A stretch of DNA of 64,000 nucleotides from Methylotenera sp. (GCF_030653755.1 NZ_JAURYU010000036.1:1-64000), one strand, 5' to 3'; positions 28,627 to 39,969 are shown, counted from the stretch's first letter. Made by a program: numbers and translations. The notes: a model not told the origin generated them from the sequence alone.

Positions 28627-29994
28627 ATGTTAACAGCCCTCGCTTTTATAGTTACACTCGGCATAGTCGTGACTGTCCATGAGTATGGTCATTTTCAAGT
28701 TGCAAGGTGGTGCGGTGTAAAAGTGCTGAAATTCTCTATCGGTTTTGGCCAGCCGCTTTGGAGTAAAAAATTTGGTAAAGATCAAACAGAATATGTGATT
28801 GCAGCAATCCCTTTAGGCGGCTATGTGAAAATGCTTGGGGAAGATACGTTGACTGACGAGTCGCATGTGAGCGGTGAAGATATGTCCCGTGCACTGAACA
28901 GGCAAAGTGTAGGCAAGCGAATTGCTATCGTATTAGCAGGTCCTTTTGCAAATCTTCTGCTCGCAATTCTCCTTTACTGGGCTTTATTCATGACAGGTGT
29001 TGTGGGAATTAAACCTACAGTAGGTAGTTTGATAGACAGTAGCCCAGCGGCTTTATTGAATATACAAGCTGGTGAGGTGATTCACAAAGTTGGCAATCAA
29101 AACGTGAGTAGCTGGCAAGACGTGCGTTGGCTATTATTGAAAGAGACTTTAAAGAAAACTGATGTTGCAATACAAACGATAAGTCCTCAGCAGGAAATAA
29201 AATATTATCAACTCAATGTAGCCAAGATTGATTTTGATGATGAGAAGCTGGATATTTTAGAAAAAATTGGCTTCATTGTAGAAATGCCTAAAATCACCCC
29301 TAAAATTGGAGAGGTAATTAAAGGCAGTCGTGCAGAACTGGCTGGATTAAAAACCAATGACATTGTGCTTGAACTCAATAAAATCAAAGTGACTGACTGG
29401 GATGCGTTTGTTAAAGAGATTAAGTCGCATCCTGAAATGATGATGCCATTATTAGTTGAACGAGACAGTCAGTTAATTAACCTTAGTATTACACCAGAAG
29501 CTATTTTCGAAAAAGATGAAAAAATAGGCCGTATCGGAGCTGGGTTTAATATGCAGCAAAGTGAGTTAGATGATTTTTTCATTACAACTCACTATTCAGT
29601 GGCTGGTGCATTTTTAAAAGCGGTAGAAAAAACATGGGACACGGCTACTTTTAGTTTAAAAATGTTGGGTAATATGGTGCTGGGTAATGTTTCATGGAAG
29701 GGCATGAGTGGACCAGTCACTATTGCTAGCTATGCTGGACAAAGCGCTGATATGGGGCTGAAAGTTTTTATAGGGTTTCTGGCGCTAATTAGTATTAGTA
29801 TAGGTGTGCTTAATCTCTTACCGATTCCCGTATTAGATGGCGGGCATTTGATGTATTATATGTTTGAATTTTTTACAGGGCGACCTGTATCTGAAGCAGC
29901 AATGAATGTAGGGCAAAGAATAGGCGTTTTTCTACTCGCGTGTATGATGGTTTTAGCGCTTTATAATGATATAAACAGATTGATAACAGGCTAA
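28627..29994 (+). CDS. rseP: Site-2 intramembrane metalloprotease RseP
   Basis: 455 residues. Active-site HEYGH (His18, Glu19, His22) lies in the first membrane helix; the third ligand region is NLLPIPVLDGGH near the C-terminus. Two PDZ-like domains occupy the middle (about 120-310). It cuts anti-sigma-E during envelope stress and clears signal peptides. It lies directly ahead of bamA with a 4-bp gap. Confidence 0.95.
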   Translation: MLTALAFIVTLGIVVTVHEYGHFQVARWCGVKVLKFSIGFGQPLWSKKFGKDQTEYVIAAIPLGGYVKMLGEDTLTDESHVSGEDMSRALNRQSVGKRIAIVLAGPFANLLLAILLYWALFMTGVVGIKPTVGSLIDSSPAALLNIQAGEVIHKVGNQNVSSWQDVRWLLLKETLKKTDVAIQTISPQQEIKYYQLNVAKIDFDDEKLDILEKIGFIVEMPKITPKIGEVIKGSRAELAGLKTNDIVLELNKIKVTDWDAFVKEIKSHPEMMMPLLVERDSQLINLSITPEAIFEKDEKIGRIGAGFNMQQSELDDFFITTHYSVAGAFLKAVEKTWDTATFSLKMLGNMVLGNVSWKGMSGPVTIASYAGQSADMGLKVFIGFLALISISIGVLNLLPIPVLDGGHLMYYMFEFFTGRPVSEAAMNVGQRIGVFLLACMMVLALYNDINRLITG

Positions 29995-29998
29995 TTGA

Positions 29999-32323
29999 AT
30001 GGCAATTCAAAATTTGAAACACCCAAAACTAAAACTTAAGTCTATGTTGCTGCTTGTATCTAGCTTATATGCTGGATCAGTGATGGCACTTGAACCATTT
30101 CAAGTTAAAGATATTCGAGTAGAAGGTATTCAGAGAACAGAAGCTGGCACAGTTTTTAGCCACTTACCTGTTAAAGTCGGTGAGATCATGGATGATGATC
30201 TAGCATCACAAGCGATTAAGTCACTGTATGGCACAGGTTTCTTCAAAGATGTGCGCATTGAAGCTGAAAATGATGTGCTAATTGTTACTGTGCAAGAGCG
30301 TGCCGCAATCGCACAGATTGATTTTAGTGGTAATAAGTCATTCCCTACCGATAAAATGAAAGAGGGTTTGAAGCAGGTTGGCATTTCAGAAAGTCAAATT
30401 TTCGATAAATCACAGTTAGATCGTGCTGAGCAGGAAATCAAGCGTCAATACCTGTCACAAGGTAAATACGGCGCTTCTGTGAAAACAGTCGTAACACCGC
30501 TTGAACGTAATCGTGTTGCCGTTAGGTTCGATATCGAAGAGGGTGCTGTTTCTAAGATTCGTGATATTAATATCGTAGGTAATAAAGCTTACTCGATAGA
30601 TGATCTTCGAGCAGAATTTCTGCTTACTACACCAAACTGGATGAGTTGGTGGAATAAAGACGATCAATATTCTAAGCAAAAATTAAATGCAGATTTAGAA
30701 ACCTTACGTTCTTTTTACATGAACAAAGGGTATCTTGAATTTAATATTGACTCAACACAGGTGTCAATTACGCCAGATAAAAAAGACATTTACATCACAA
30801 TCAATATTACCGAAGGTGAAAAATATACTATCTCCGAAGTGAAGTTGGCAGGTGAGACTTTAGTGCCTGAAGATGAGTTACGTCAATTGATTCAAGTGCA
30901 GGCTGGTGAAACTTTCAGCCGCGAGAAAGTAACGCAAACAAGCAAAGCGATTAGTGATCGATTAAGTAACGATGGGTATGCTTTTTCTAACGTCAATCCA
31001 GTACCTGAAATTAATAAAGAGCAGCACACCGCAGCGTTTACCTTTTTCGTAGATCCAGGTAAACGTGTTTATGTCAGACGAATTAATGTCGTTGGCAATA
31101 CGCGTACGCGTGATGAAGTGATTCGGCGTGAGGTACGTCAGCTTGAGTCTGCTTGGTATGCATCTAATAAAATTGATCGTTCAAAAGAACGTATTGTGCG
31201 TACTGATTTCTTCTCAGACGTTAATGTGGAAACACCAGCAGTACCTGGCACAGCAGATCAGGTTGATTTGAATATTAGCGTGACAGAAAAGTCTACAGGT
31301 AGCGTACAATTTGGTGCGGGCTTGTCTAGTAACGAGGGTGTGGTTTTTGGTATTACAGTGAACCAGAACAACTTCTTGGGAACTGGTAATCGCGTTAGTG
31401 CTCAAGTAAATACTGGTAAAGTGAACACAGTATATTCGCTTTCATATACAGACCCGTATTTCACGCCAGATGGTGTGAGTCGCGGTATTGACGTGTATCG
31501 TCGTGATGTTAATACAAGCTCTCTCAATATCGGCACCTATAACACCTCTTCTTATGGTGGCGGTGTTAGGTTTGGTATTCCTTTAAACGAAAGAGATGGT
31601 CTTAATTTTGGCCTTTCTGCAGACTTTACCAAAGTTGAGCTAAGAGCAAATAGTCCGATTCAATATCAAGACTTTTGTGGAAACACTACTGGCTGTACAA
31701 GTAATTCTGTAGTAGCTAGTGCTGGGTGGGTGCATGACTCAAGAGATAGCATCATGTTTACGACTAAAGGGGTATTGCAAAGACTAACGGGAGAGTTGGC
31801 GCTTCCTGTACTAGATCTTGAGTATTATAAAATTGACTATAAACATGCATGGTTTAAGGAAGTTATTCCTGCGTACACCCTTATGTTGAACGGTGAAATT
31901 GGTTACGCCGATTCTTACGGTAATAAGAACTATCCATTCTTTAAAAACTTTTATATGGGTGGTGTAAACTCTGTTAGGGGTTATGATAATGGCTCATTAG
32001 GTCCTAGAACTACCGACACATTATCGGGTCGTGATTTTGCGTTAGGTGGTACTAAACGTTTGTTAGCTAACGCTGAATTGTATCTACCAATACCAGGTTT
32101 GAAAGAGTCCAAGCAGTTTAGGATGAGTGCATTTATTGACGCTGGCAATGTGTTTGGCCCAGACGAATCGTATGATTTTGGCGGGCTAAGATACTCAACA
32201 GGCTTGGGGTTAAGTTGGATATCACCATTTGGTCCTTTGAAGTTAGTATTTGCTAAACCATTGAATAGCAAAAGTGGGGATAATACACAAGCAATCCAAT
32301 TCCAGTTAGGTCAGCAGTTCTAA
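29999..32323 (+). CDS. bamA: Outer-membrane protein assembly factor BamA
   Basis: 774 residues: signal peptide to about residue 31 (ending GSVMA-LEPF), five POTRA domains to about 430 and a C-terminal 16-strand barrel. The conserved VRGYDNGSLGPR loop-6 motif is present and the last residues FQLGQQF form the barrel closing signal. It inserts beta-barrel proteins into the outer membrane. Translation is probably coupled to rseP. Confidence 0.96.
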   Translation: MAIQNLKHPKLKLKSMLLLVSSLYAGSVMALEPFQVKDIRVEGIQRTEAGTVFSHLPVKVGEIMDDDLASQAIKSLYGTGFFKDVRIEAENDVLIVTVQERAAIAQIDFSGNKSFPTDKMKEGLKQVGISESQIFDKSQLDRAEQEIKRQYLSQGKYGASVKTVVTPLERNRVAVRFDIEEGAVSKIRDINIVGNKAYSIDDLRAEFLLTTPNWMSWWNKDDQYSKQKLNADLETLRSFYMNKGYLEFNIDSTQVSITPDKKDIYITINITEGEKYTISEVKLAGETLVPEDELRQLIQVQAGETFSREKVTQTSKAISDRLSNDGYAFSNVNPVPEINKEQHTAAFTFFVDPGKRVYVRRINVVGNTRTRDEVIRREVRQLESAWYASNKIDRSKERIVRTDFFSDVNVETPAVPGTADQVDLNISVTEKSTGSVQFGAGLSSNEGVVFGITVNQNNFLGTGNRVSAQVNTGKVNTVYSLSYTDPYFTPDGVSRGIDVYRRDVNTSSLNIGTYNTSSYGGGVRFGIPLNERDGLNFGLSADFTKVELRANSPIQYQDFCGNTTGCTSNSVVASAGWVHDSRDSIMFTTKGVLQRLTGELALPVLDLEYYKIDYKHAWFKEVIPAYTLMLNGEIGYADSYGNKNYPFFKNFYMGGVNSVRGYDNGSLGPRTTDTLSGRDFALGGTKRLLANAELYLPIPGLKESKQFRMSAFIDAGNVFGPDESYDFGGLRYSTGLGLSWISPFGPLKLVFAKPLNSKSGDNTQAIQFQLGQQF

Positions 32324-32436
32324 AAAGATTTTCATCAGGGCAGTCGTATCGAAATATAGTGCTGGTTACTTATTCGATAGAGTGTCTTATGGCATAATGA
32401 TGCCAATATTCGTATTGCAGGGTAAGGAGAAGTTAA

Positions 32437-32940
32437 GTGAATCATTTTTTTAAAAGTATAGTAGTTGCAAGTTTGATGGCATGTGCAATGAACGCACAGT
32501 CAGCAGAATTAAAGGTTGGTTACGTACAAGTAGATAAAATTCTACAAGATGCCCCACAAACTGCTGAAAGTGGTAAAAAATTAGAAAAAGAATTTAGCCC
32601 ACGCTCACAAGAGCTTGATCGTATGGCTAAGCAAATTAAAGATTTAGAAACAATCCTAGATAAAGAAGGGCTAACACTTTCTGAGTCTGAGCGCCGCACA
32701 AAAGAACGTGATGCTCAAAATATTAAAATTGAATTTCAACGTAAACAACGTGAGTTGCGTGAAGATATTAATTTACGTAAAAATGAAGAGTTAGGTTCAT
32801 TGCAAGATCGCATTAACAAAGCTGTTCAGTCAGTTTCTGAAGCAGAGGGTTACGATTTAGTAGTCTATAGTGGCGTTGCTTACGCAAGTAAGAAAATTGA
32901 CATTACAGACAAAGTGTTAAAAATGTTAGGTAAAAAATAA
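32437..32940 (+). CDS. skp: Periplasmic chaperone Skp/OmpH
   Basis: 167 residues: signal peptide (about 1-22, ending AQSA), then a long charged coiled coil of Skp type starting LKVGYVQVDKIL. It holds unfolded outer-membrane proteins on the way to BamA, encoded just upstream. The start is GTG at 32437 with AAGGAGA 7 nt upstream. Confidence 0.93.
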   Translation: MNHFFKSIVVASLMACAMNAQSAELKVGYVQVDKILQDAPQTAESGKKLEKEFSPRSQELDRMAKQIKDLETILDKEGLTLSESERRTKERDAQNIKIEFQRKQRELREDINLRKNEELGSLQDRINKAVQSVSEAEGYDLVVYSGVAYASKKIDITDKVLKMLGKK

Positions 32941-32978
32941 GTAGTTTGTCTGATAACCTTACATTTTCGAGTTAAAGT

Positions 32979-34013
32979 ATGAGTCAGCAATACTCGCTTA
33001 ACGATATTGCCACTGCGCTAGGCGGTCATGTAATTGGTGATGGCAATGTGTTAATCAATAGAGTTTCTTCTATTGCAAATGCAAAAGCAGGTTCTATTAG
33101 TTTTTTTAATGATACTAAGTATCAGAAAGCGCTGGTTACAAGTGAAGCTAGCGCTTTTATTATGAAAGAAACGCATAGTAATTTAAGTACGCAACCCAAG
33201 ATTATTGTTGATAATCCTTATGCTTATTTTGCGAAACTGTCAGCTTTTCTAAATCCACTAACTGTAATGCCTCAAGGCATTCATGAAACTGCTGTCATCC
33301 ATCCAACTGCACATATTCCGAGCTCATGCAGTATTGGCCCACTGGTTTCTATTGGTGGAAATGTTACGCTTGGTGAAAATGTTGTCGTTACAAGTGGTTG
33401 TGTCATCGAAAACGATGTAAAAATAGCAGATGGAACACGGTTAGAGCCCAATGTTGTAATTAAGCATCATTGTGAAATTGGTGAAAACTGTCATTTTTTC
33501 TCAGGTGTGATTATTGGTTCAGATGGATTTGGCTACGCTGAAGAAGCAGGACGATGGCTTAAAATACCACAAGTAGGGCGTGTTGTTATTCATGCCAATG
33601 TAGATATTGGTGCCAATACTACAGTTGACCGAGGTGCAATTGATGACACAATTATCGAAGAGGGCGTAAAACTCGATAATTTAATTCAAATAGGGCATAA
33701 CTGTGTGATTGGCGCACATACCGTTATTGCTGGCTGTGTTGGTGTCGCTGGTAGTGCGCGTATTGGTCGGCACTGTAAAATTGGTGGCGCTGCAATGATA
33801 TTGGGACATTTGGAAATAGCAGATCATGTCACAATTTCGCCTGGTAGTATGATTACTCGTTCGTTGATGACTGCGGATACATACACTGCATTAATGCCTT
33901 TTCAAACACATAAGGCATGGTTAAGTACGGCTGCGAGGATTCGTCACTTAGATGATTTTGCAGATAAAATTAAACAACTTGAGATTGAGATTGCCTTGCT
34001 TAAAACAAAGTAA
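32979..34013 (+). CDS. lpxD: UDP-3-O-acyl-glucosamine N-acyltransferase
   Basis: 344 residues. An N-terminal uridine-binding domain is followed by hexapeptide repeats of a left-handed beta helix (e.g. [37 protein letters not shown]) and a C-terminal helix. Third step of lipid A synthesis. Downstream lpxA is a structural relative. Stop overlaps a possible upstream ATG of fabZ. Confidence 0.96.
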   Translation: MSQQYSLNDIATALGGHVIGDGNVLINRVSSIANAKAGSISFFNDTKYQKALVTSEASAFIMKETHSNLSTQPKIIVDNPYAYFAKLSAFLNPLTVMPQGIHETAVIHPTAHIPSSCSIGPLVSIGGNVTLGENVVVTSGCVIENDVKIADGTRLEPNVVIKHHCEIGENCHFFSGVIIGSDGFGYAEEAGRWLKIPQVGRVVIHANVDIGANTTVDRGAIDDTIIEEGVKLDNLIQIGHNCVIGAHTVIAGCVGVAGSARIGRHCKIGGAAMILGHLEIADHVTISPGSMITRSLMTADTYTALMPFQTHKAWLSTAARIRHLDDFADKIKQLEIEIALLKTK

Positions 34014-34069
34014 TGAAGACTTCAAGGATTAACGATAAAACTCTTTATAAGAAGCAAACCGAGAATAAT

Positions 34070-34540
34070 ATGACTAATAATGCAACCTCTACTACTAGTA
34101 TGGATATTCATGAAATTCTAGAGCACTTGCCACATCGTTATCCATTCGTATTGGTTGATCGAGTGTTGTCTATGGAGTTAGGTAAAGAAATTACAGCGAT
34201 TAAAAATGTAAGTGTTAATGAGCCTTATTTCCCAGGTCATTTTCCATACCATCCAGTGATGCCTGGCGTTTTGATTGTTGAGGCAATGGCACAAGCTGCT
34301 GCAATATTATCATTCAAAACAATGGATACTAAACCTACTGATGACTCTGTCTACTATTTCGCAGGTATCGATAGTGCACGCTTTAAAAAGCCAGTGTCCC
34401 CAGGCGACCAAATTGTACTGAATGTGAAAATCGACCGCATTCTAAAGGGTATCTGGAAGTACTCTGGTGTTGCTACTGTTGATGGAACTGTTGTTGCTGA
34501 AGCACAGATGATGTGCATCTTAAAAGCAATTGAAAAATAA
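34070..34540 (+). CDS. fabZ: 3-hydroxyacyl-ACP dehydratase FabZ
   Basis: 156 residues if started at the ATG at 34070. Starts at 34013 (overlapping the lpxD stop) and 34100 ([16 protein letters not shown], closest to the usual family N-terminus, giving 146 residues) are also open and none has a strong ribosome-binding site. The hot-dog fold active site [20 protein letters not shown] has the catalytic His. It dehydrates 3-hydroxyacyl-ACP and shares that pool with LpxD and LpxA on either side. Confidence 0.95.
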   Translation: MTNNATSTTSMDIHEILEHLPHRYPFVLVDRVLSMELGKEITAIKNVSVNEPYFPGHFPYHPVMPGVLIVEAMAQAAAILSFKTMDTKPTDDSVYYFAGIDSARFKKPVSPGDQIVLNVKIDRILKGIWKYSGVATVDGTVVAEAQMMCILKAIEK

Positions 34541-34599
34541 GTGATGAGTGCGCATCAAGTCGCACACTAATGCCACTCATAAAAATAAGTGAAGTTAAA

Positions 34600-35382
34600 A
34601 TGCATACTGCAAAAATTCATCCAACAGCTCTCATAGATGCCTCAGCAGAGCTTGATTCTAGCGTTGAAGTTGGCGCATTTTCTGTGATTGGGCCTCACGT
34701 AAAAGTCGATGCAGGCACTCGAATTGCCAGCCATGTAGCGATTAATGGTCCTACGACTATCGGTAAAAATAATCAAATTTTTCAGTTTTCGTCATTAGGT
34801 GAAGCGCCACAGGATAAAAAGTACAAAGGTGAGCCGACCTTATTGGAGATTGGTGATAACAATACCATTCGAGAATTTTGCACTTTTAATCGCGGTACAA
34901 TCCAAGATAAAGGCACAACAAAAATCGGTAATGATAATTGGATAATGGCTTATGTGCATATTGCACATGATTGCCAAGTTGGCAATCATACTATTTTAGC
35001 GAATAACTCATCACTTGCTGGCCATGTCGATATGTATGATTATGCAATTTTAGGTGGCTTCACGCTTGTGCATCAGTTCTGTAAGATCGGCTCTCATGTC
35101 ATTACTGCGGTAGGCTCTGTTGTGTTTAAAGACATCCCGCCATATGTAACAGCAGCAGGATATGATGCCAAACCACATGGTATTAATTCCGAAGGCCTGA
35201 AACGCAGAGGTTTTTCGCCAGAGAGTATTTTGCAAATTAAACGTGCTTATAAAACGCTATATCGCAAAGGCTTAACTTTAGAAGAGTCTAAAGTTGAACT
35301 AGAAGCTATGTTATCAAAAACACCAGAAATCGGACTTTTGACTGATTTTCTGAATGTATCTACTCGCGGCATTGTCCGTTAA
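34600..35382 (+). CDS. lpxA: UDP-N-acetylglucosamine acyltransferase
   Basis: 260 residues from the ATG at 34600; an ATG at 34570 would add ten residues not typical of the family. Begins KIHPTALIDASAELDSSVEVG and continues in hexapeptide repeats with the catalytic His region AYVHIAHDCQVG, and a C-terminal helical part (RAYKTLYRKGLTLEE). First step of lipid A synthesis. Confidence 0.96.
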   Translation: MHTAKIHPTALIDASAELDSSVEVGAFSVIGPHVKVDAGTRIASHVAINGPTTIGKNNQIFQFSSLGEAPQDKKYKGEPTLLEIGDNNTIREFCTFNRGTIQDKGTTKIGNDNWIMAYVHIAHDCQVGNHTILANNSSLAGHVDMYDYAILGGFTLVHQFCKIGSHVITAVGSVVFKDIPPYVTAAGYDAKPHGINSEGLKRRGFSPESILQIKRAYKTLYRKGLTLEESKVELEAMLSKTPEIGLLTDFLNVSTRGIVR

Positions 35383-35391
35383 TCGCACAAT

Positions 35392-36525
35392 ATGGTTAGA
35401 ATTGGCATTGTGGCTGGAGAAGCCTCTGGTGATTTACTTGGTAGTCATCTTATACTAGCGCTGAAACAAAAACGCTCAGATATAGAGTTTATTGGTATTG
35501 CGGGTCCAAAAATGATTAGCGCAGGCGCTAAATCACTTTATCCAATAGAGCGACTTTCTGTGCGTGGGTATCTTGAGGTGATTAAGCACCTATGGGGTTT
35601 GTTAAAGTTACGCCGTGAGTTATTGAATCAATTTTTAAGTAACCCACCAGATTTATTTATTGGCATCGATGCACCTGATTTTAATTTCTGGTTAGAAAAA
35701 AAACTTAAGCGAAAAGGCATTAAAACAATTCATTATGTAAGCCCATCTATCTGGGCATGGCGTAAGAATCGTATCAAAAAGATTAAGAAAGCGGTCACTC
35801 AGGTTTTAGCGCTGTTTCCTTTTGAACCTGCTTTATATCAAGAAAAGGGCGTTCCTGTCACTTATGTAGGACATCCATTAGCTGATATGTTACCGATGGA
35901 GCCTGATGTCGCTGGTGCACGGGAAATTTTAAAACTAGAGCCATCTTCGTTAGTTATTGCAATGCTTCCAGGCAGTAGACAAAGTGAAGTAGAGCAGCAT
36001 GCAGATCTATTTGTACAAACAGCTAAACACATTTACACACAACACCCTAATGCCGTATTTTTAGTGCCATTGATTACGCGTGAAACACGACATATATTTG
36101 AATTAGCTATTTTTAATGAACCAGAGCCACTACCAATTCAGTTGCTGTTTGGTCATGCACATGATGCAATGGAAGCAGCTAATGTAGTGATTGTTGCGTC
36201 TGGTACTGCAACGCTTGAGGCGGCGTTACTTAAAAAGCCGATGGTGATTACATATCGCATGTCTAATTTAAGTTGGCAATTACTCAAACGTATGCGCTTG
36301 CAGCCATATGTAGGCTTGCCGAATATATTGGCAGGAAAGTTTGTCGTACCTGAGTTATTGCAAGATGACGCTACCCCTGAGAAGCTTGCTCAAGCAACAC
36401 TTGATCTTGTCAACGATAAAGAAAAGCTCGCTGAAATTAAAAAAGAGTTTACAGATATTCATCAGCAATTAAAGCAAAATACAGCAGAAAAAGCAGCAAT
36501 TGCGATACTTGCACATTTAAAATGA
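35392..36525 (+). CDS. lpxB: Lipid A disaccharide synthase
   Basis: 377 residues of glycosyltransferase family 19. Motifs: [17 protein letters not shown] at the N-terminus, [18 protein letters not shown] and [13 protein letters not shown], then [10 protein letters not shown]. It joins two acylated glucosamines in lipid A. It lies 9 bp after lpxA and overlaps rnhB by four bases (ATGA). Confidence 0.96.
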   Translation: MVRIGIVAGEASGDLLGSHLILALKQKRSDIEFIGIAGPKMISAGAKSLYPIERLSVRGYLEVIKHLWGLLKLRRELLNQFLSNPPDLFIGIDAPDFNFWLEKKLKRKGIKTIHYVSPSIWAWRKNRIKKIKKAVTQVLALFPFEPALYQEKGVPVTYVGHPLADMLPMEPDVAGAREILKLEPSSLVIAMLPGSRQSEVEQHADLFVQTAKHIYTQHPNAVFLVPLITRETRHIFELAIFNEPEPLPIQLLFGHAHDAMEAANVVIVASGTATLEAALLKKPMVITYRMSNLSWQLLKRMRLQPYVGLPNILAGKFVVPELLQDDATPEKLAQATLDLVNDKEKLAEIKKEFTDIHQQLKQNTAEKAAIAILAHLK

Positions 36526-37130
36526 ACCAAAATCAGTTGATCTGTGGTGTAGATGAAGCAGGGCGAGGGCCTTTGGCTGGTGCGGTTTATGCAGCAGCAG
36601 TGATACTTAATCCTGAAAAGCCAATTTTGGGTTTAGCTGACTCTAAAAAACTGAGTGAAAAAAAACGTGATGCATTAGCGCTTGAAATTAAAGCACATGC
36701 TTTTGCATGGGCCATTGCTTACAGTACAGTCGAGGAAATTGACCAGCTTAATATCTTGCAGGCAAGTTTACTTGCGATGAAACGTGCTATCGAGTCTGTT
36801 CAGTCAAGTTTGACTAATGCTGATCAGCTAAACTTGCTTGTGCAGGTAGATGGTAATCAACGGCCAAAAATTGGCTTGCCTTGCGAAGCGATTGTTAAGG
36901 GTGATAGTAAAGTGCAAGCAATATCCGCCGCATCTATTCTGGCCAAAACTGCGCGTGATGCAGCATTGTATGACTTAGACCGACAGTATCCTATGTATGG
37001 ATTTGCACAGCATAAGGGTTATCCTACCGCGGCTCACATGGCACTACTACGTCAGCATGGTGTTTCACCTGTACATAGACTTAGCTATGCGCCTGTTAAG
37101 GCTTTGATTCAATCATCATTAAGCCAATAA
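36522..37130 (+). CDS. rnhB: Ribonuclease HII
   Basis: 202 residues. Catalytic acidic motif [20 protein letters not shown], the VDGN strand and the [12 protein letters not shown]-terminal helix are intact. It removes ribonucleotides from DNA. It ends the long envelope cluster and its 3' end overlaps the convergent methyltransferase gene by 12 bp. Confidence 0.95.
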   Translation: MNQNQLICGVDEAGRGPLAGAVYAAAVILNPEKPILGLADSKKLSEKKRDALALEIKAHAFAWAIAYSTVEEIDQLNILQASLLAMKRAIESVQSSLTNADQLNLLVQVDGNQRPKIGLPCEAIVKGDSKVQAISAASILAKTARDAALYDLDRQYPMYGFAQHKGYPTAAHMALLRQHGVSPVHRLSYAPVKALIQSSLSQ

Positions 37131-37835
37131 TAAGAACACAGTTGGTTTCTTATGTAAATCGGGTAAAGGTGATGTTTTCCATTCTTTTATACGTTTAGTG
37201 CCAATAAATTCATCTGCTAAACTTATATTGCAGGCAATACATAACTTTGTTTCCCCGTTACAGTTGTTAATAATATCTTCTAGCATGTGCTGATTACGGT
37301 AGGGTGTTTCTATAAACACTTGAGTTTCTTGTTGTTTTGATTGCTTTTCAATTTCTTTAAGCTGGTTGATTCTTGCAACTTTATCGCTTGGTAAATACCC
37401 TAAAAAAGTAAATCGTTGTCCATTTAAACCACTTGCCATTAGGCTAAGTAAAATGGATGAAGGGCCAACTAGGGGGGCTACGCGAATGCCTTTTTGATGT
37501 GCCAGTGCTGCAAGTTTTGCACCTGGATCTGCAATGCCAGGGCAACCAGCCTCGCTCATCAGGCCCACATCTTTCCCCGCCATTAATGAGTTAAGTAGTG
37601 CTGGTAATTCTTTATCGCCCGTGTGCTCATTTAGTGTTTTAAGTACCAGCTCACGTATTGGTTTGCTATGTTGAATTGCACCTAAGAAATGGCGTGCAGT
37701 TTTTTCATTTTCAACAATAAACTCATCCAATTGTTGAGCTATCTTTACAACCTCTGAGGGTAAAACCTTGGTGATATTATCTTCACCAAGTGTGACTGGA
37801 ATAAAATATAAGGTCCCTGTTTTTTTATTAGTCAT
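37119..37835 (-). CDS. RsmI-like SAM-dependent methyltransferase
   Basis: 238 residues from the ATG at 37835. Tetrapyrrole-methylase fold: [12 protein letters not shown] start, [22 protein letters not shown], the [18 protein letters not shown] segment and [12 protein letters not shown]. This resembles the short RsmI-related family rather than the classic 16S rRNA 2'-O-methyltransferase (which begins LYIVATPIGN). The target is unknown. The start overlaps the stop of the upstream DUF4139 gene by one base. Confidence 0.75.
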   Translation of the reverse strand: MTNKKTGTLYFIPVTLGEDNITKVLPSEVVKIAQQLDEFIVENEKTARHFLGAIQHSKPIRELVLKTLNEHTGDKELPALLNSLMAGKDVGLMSEAGCPGIADPGAKLAALAHQKGIRVAPLVGPSSILLSLMASGLNGQRFTFLGYLPSDKVARINQLKEIEKQSKQQETQVFIETPYRNQHMLEDIINNCNGETKLCIACNISLADEFIGTKRIKEWKTSPLPDLHKKPTVFLLLA

Positions 37836-39280
37836 CAATATTTCACTTGTACACGGTAATTCAGCGTGACTTTACCTTCGGCAGGTACGTCTATTTTCCA
37901 AACAGCAGTATTGCTAGTCGCTTTTTGGCTAGGGTGGCTTTCTTTGATGATTTTCCAGTCTGCGGGAATCGGCTCTTGAACTGTGATAGAAACGCGTTCT
38001 TTTTTTGCATTTTTGATCACAATCTCGTAAGCGCTTTCAAACATACTATTGCCTTTGGAGGGGCGGGGTAATGTTTTAAAGTCAGACTGTTTTTTATCGG
38101 CTGTTACATCAAATGCTTCGCCAAGTTTAAGGCGTACAATTTCATTTTTAGGTGTGTGGTCGATACGGTCTTCACCTACAAACTGAGCATTACCTTGGCT
38201 GTCTTTTTTATAGACACGCATAATGCCTTTAGGTAGTGGAATACCTAATTTTGCAGCCTCTTTATTATCAAAATCTACAAACACGCTCACTTTTAACTTT
38301 TGACCTAAGTCACCGTAACTTGAGTTGTAGTAATAATCTGAACCACGTAAGACCAGCTCTTTGCGAGCTGGTACTTGTGATGCAGAGAGTAGGGCGACTT
38401 GCTTAGTTTGGTTCTCTGCAATAGACGTCTGGCGGTCCAAACTGTATAAATGATACTCAAGTAGTGACTCCTCTGCCATTGGCGCTGCAGCTTCTGCGGC
38501 CATTAACATGTCTTTTCTCATACTCATTGCACGTGGGTAATCTTCTTGTATGCGGTTAACATCTCCAGCAACTAGCTGTAATTTTGCATTCTGATAGCTA
38601 GTACCACTTGTGTTGGTTAAAGTTACCCACCCTGATAAATCAAGACTATCCTCTTTTGGGCTTAGTTCAGCAACGTAATCCGCCTTCCAGTCGAGACCAC
38701 CTGTTAGATAACTCAACTCAACGGAGTGCTCACCAGCTACTTTATTGTTAATTTTAGTGATTAAAGTAGGGCGGTCACGTAGATTTGCAGGAACATTGTC
38801 ATACACAATTCGCCCTGGAATGCCCGTTTCAATACGATTGCCGATTTTCATCACAACGCCATTGTTCGCAGACAATACAGAAGCTTGTTCACTTGTTTCC
38901 ACACCTGTAGAAGGGTTCATGCTAATAACTCGAACCATTTTACCTACGTATTTTTCAAGTAGCTTTTGTGGTGTGAGTAAGTCAAAATCGAAATTTTGCT
39001 CTAAGGTGTCAAAGCTTCCTTTATGACTAATGCTACGCAACAATGCTGTTTCAGGTCTGATCTGCGCACTTACATCACGTAATGCTAAATTATTTAGGCC
39101 GCTATTTAATTTAACTTTACGCTGATCTTTGACTAATGCTAGGTTGTTGTTATAAATGGTGACTGCCACAGATTGCTGATCATGTAAACTGCTAGTGATT
39201 TCATCTGTGTCGGCGGATAGCACATTGCTTGATAGAGCCGAGAGTACACAAAGTACAATAAACTTGTATTGATTAGGCAT
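37835..39280 (-). CDS. DUF4139-domain secreted protein
   Basis: 481 residues from the ATG at 39280, chosen for the upstream AAGGAG and the signal peptide (FIVLCVLSALSSNVLSA). The middle and C-terminal parts match DUF4139, with SYLTGGLDWKADYVAELS and a final KVTLNYRVQVKY strand. An NNNLALVKDQRKV segment near the start matches the same family. Probably periplasmic or outer-membrane attached; function unknown. Coupled to the methyltransferase gene downstream. Confidence 0.75.
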   Translation of the reverse strand: MPNQYKFIVLCVLSALSSNVLSADTDEITSSLHDQQSVAVTIYNNNLALVKDQRKVKLNSGLNNLALRDVSAQIRPETALLRSISHKGSFDTLEQNFDFDLLTPQKLLEKYVGKMVRVISMNPSTGVETSEQASVLSANNGVVMKIGNRIETGIPGRIVYDNVPANLRDRPTLITKINNKVAGEHSVELSYLTGGLDWKADYVAELSPKEDSLDLSGWVTLTNTSGTSYQNAKLQLVAGDVNRIQEDYPRAMSMRKDMLMAAEAAAPMAEESLLEYHLYSLDRQTSIAENQTKQVALLSASQVPARKELVLRGSDYYYNSSYGDLGQKLKVSVFVDFDNKEAAKLGIPLPKGIMRVYKKDSQGNAQFVGEDRIDHTPKNEIVRLKLGEAFDVTADKKQSDFKTLPRPSKGNSMFESAYEIVIKNAKKERVSITVQEPIPADWKIIKESHPSQKATSNTAVWKIDVPAEGKVTLNYRVQVKY

Positions 39281-39340
39281 TACAGACTCCTTCAGAGTGA
39301 GAATGGTTAAATGTAGCAATTAAAAAGGCATTTAGGTGAT

Positions 39341-39922
39341 TTATATCACTGATACGCCTTCATGATTAAGCATATTGATTAAAGCAATCAAAGGTAAGCC
39401 TATCAATGCATTGGGGTCTTCACCTGTCATTTTTTCGATAATTGCAATGCCAAGACCTTCTGATTTAGCACTACCAGCACAGTGATAAGGCTGTTCTTTT
39501 AAAAGGTAATTTTCAATTTGTGCATCGGTTAAGTTTCTAAACTGCACAATATAAGGCACCACAGTCGCCTGCATATTCTGTGTTTTTGCGTTATATAAAC
39601 ATAATGCGCTATGAAAGATAACTTCTCTACCACGCATCATACGTAGTTGTTTTGTTGCATTATCATGATTCAATGGCTTACCTAATTGGATGTTATCTAG
39701 TGTTGCCACTTGATCGCATCCAATAATTAAGGCATCTACATGACTAGTGCCAATTTTTATTGCCTTATCTTTAGCTAATCTTAAGGCGGTCTCTTCTGGT
39801 AATTCGCCTTCTATTTGGGTTTCATCAACGTCTGGTGAAATGCAGCTAAAGGGAATTTGTAAACGCGTTAATAATTCACGTCTATAAATTGAAGATGAGG
39901 CTAGTATCAGGTTGTTTTGCAT
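39341..39922 (-). CDS. yceF: Maf-type nucleotide pyrophosphatase (YceF-like)
   Basis: 193 residues. Maf motifs in order: [44 protein letters not shown] and the late [11 protein letters not shown]. The YceF subgroup hydrolyses 7-methyl-GTP; assignment to that subgroup is by similarity only. In E. coli yceF lies beside yceD-rpmF; here those genes are 4 kb away, with pycAB between. Confidence 0.88.
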   Translation of the reverse strand: MQNNLILASSSIYRRELLTRLQIPFSCISPDVDETQIEGELPEETALRLAKDKAIKIGTSHVDALIIGCDQVATLDNIQLGKPLNHDNATKQLRMMRGREVIFHSALCLYNAKTQNMQATVVPYIVQFRNLTDAQIENYLLKEQPYHCAGSAKSEGLGIAIIEKMTGEDPNALIGLPLIALINMLNHEGVSVI

Positions 39923-39936
39923 AATAAATGGAGCTA

Positions 39937-39969
39937 ATAAAAAAGCCGACAGTACATACCCGTCGGCTT
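39937..39969 (-). terminator. Terminator of pycB
   Basis: On the minus strand AAGCCGAC / GTCGGCTT, 11-nt loop, then TTTTTTATT. It ends the pycA/pycB unit. Confidence 0.88.
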
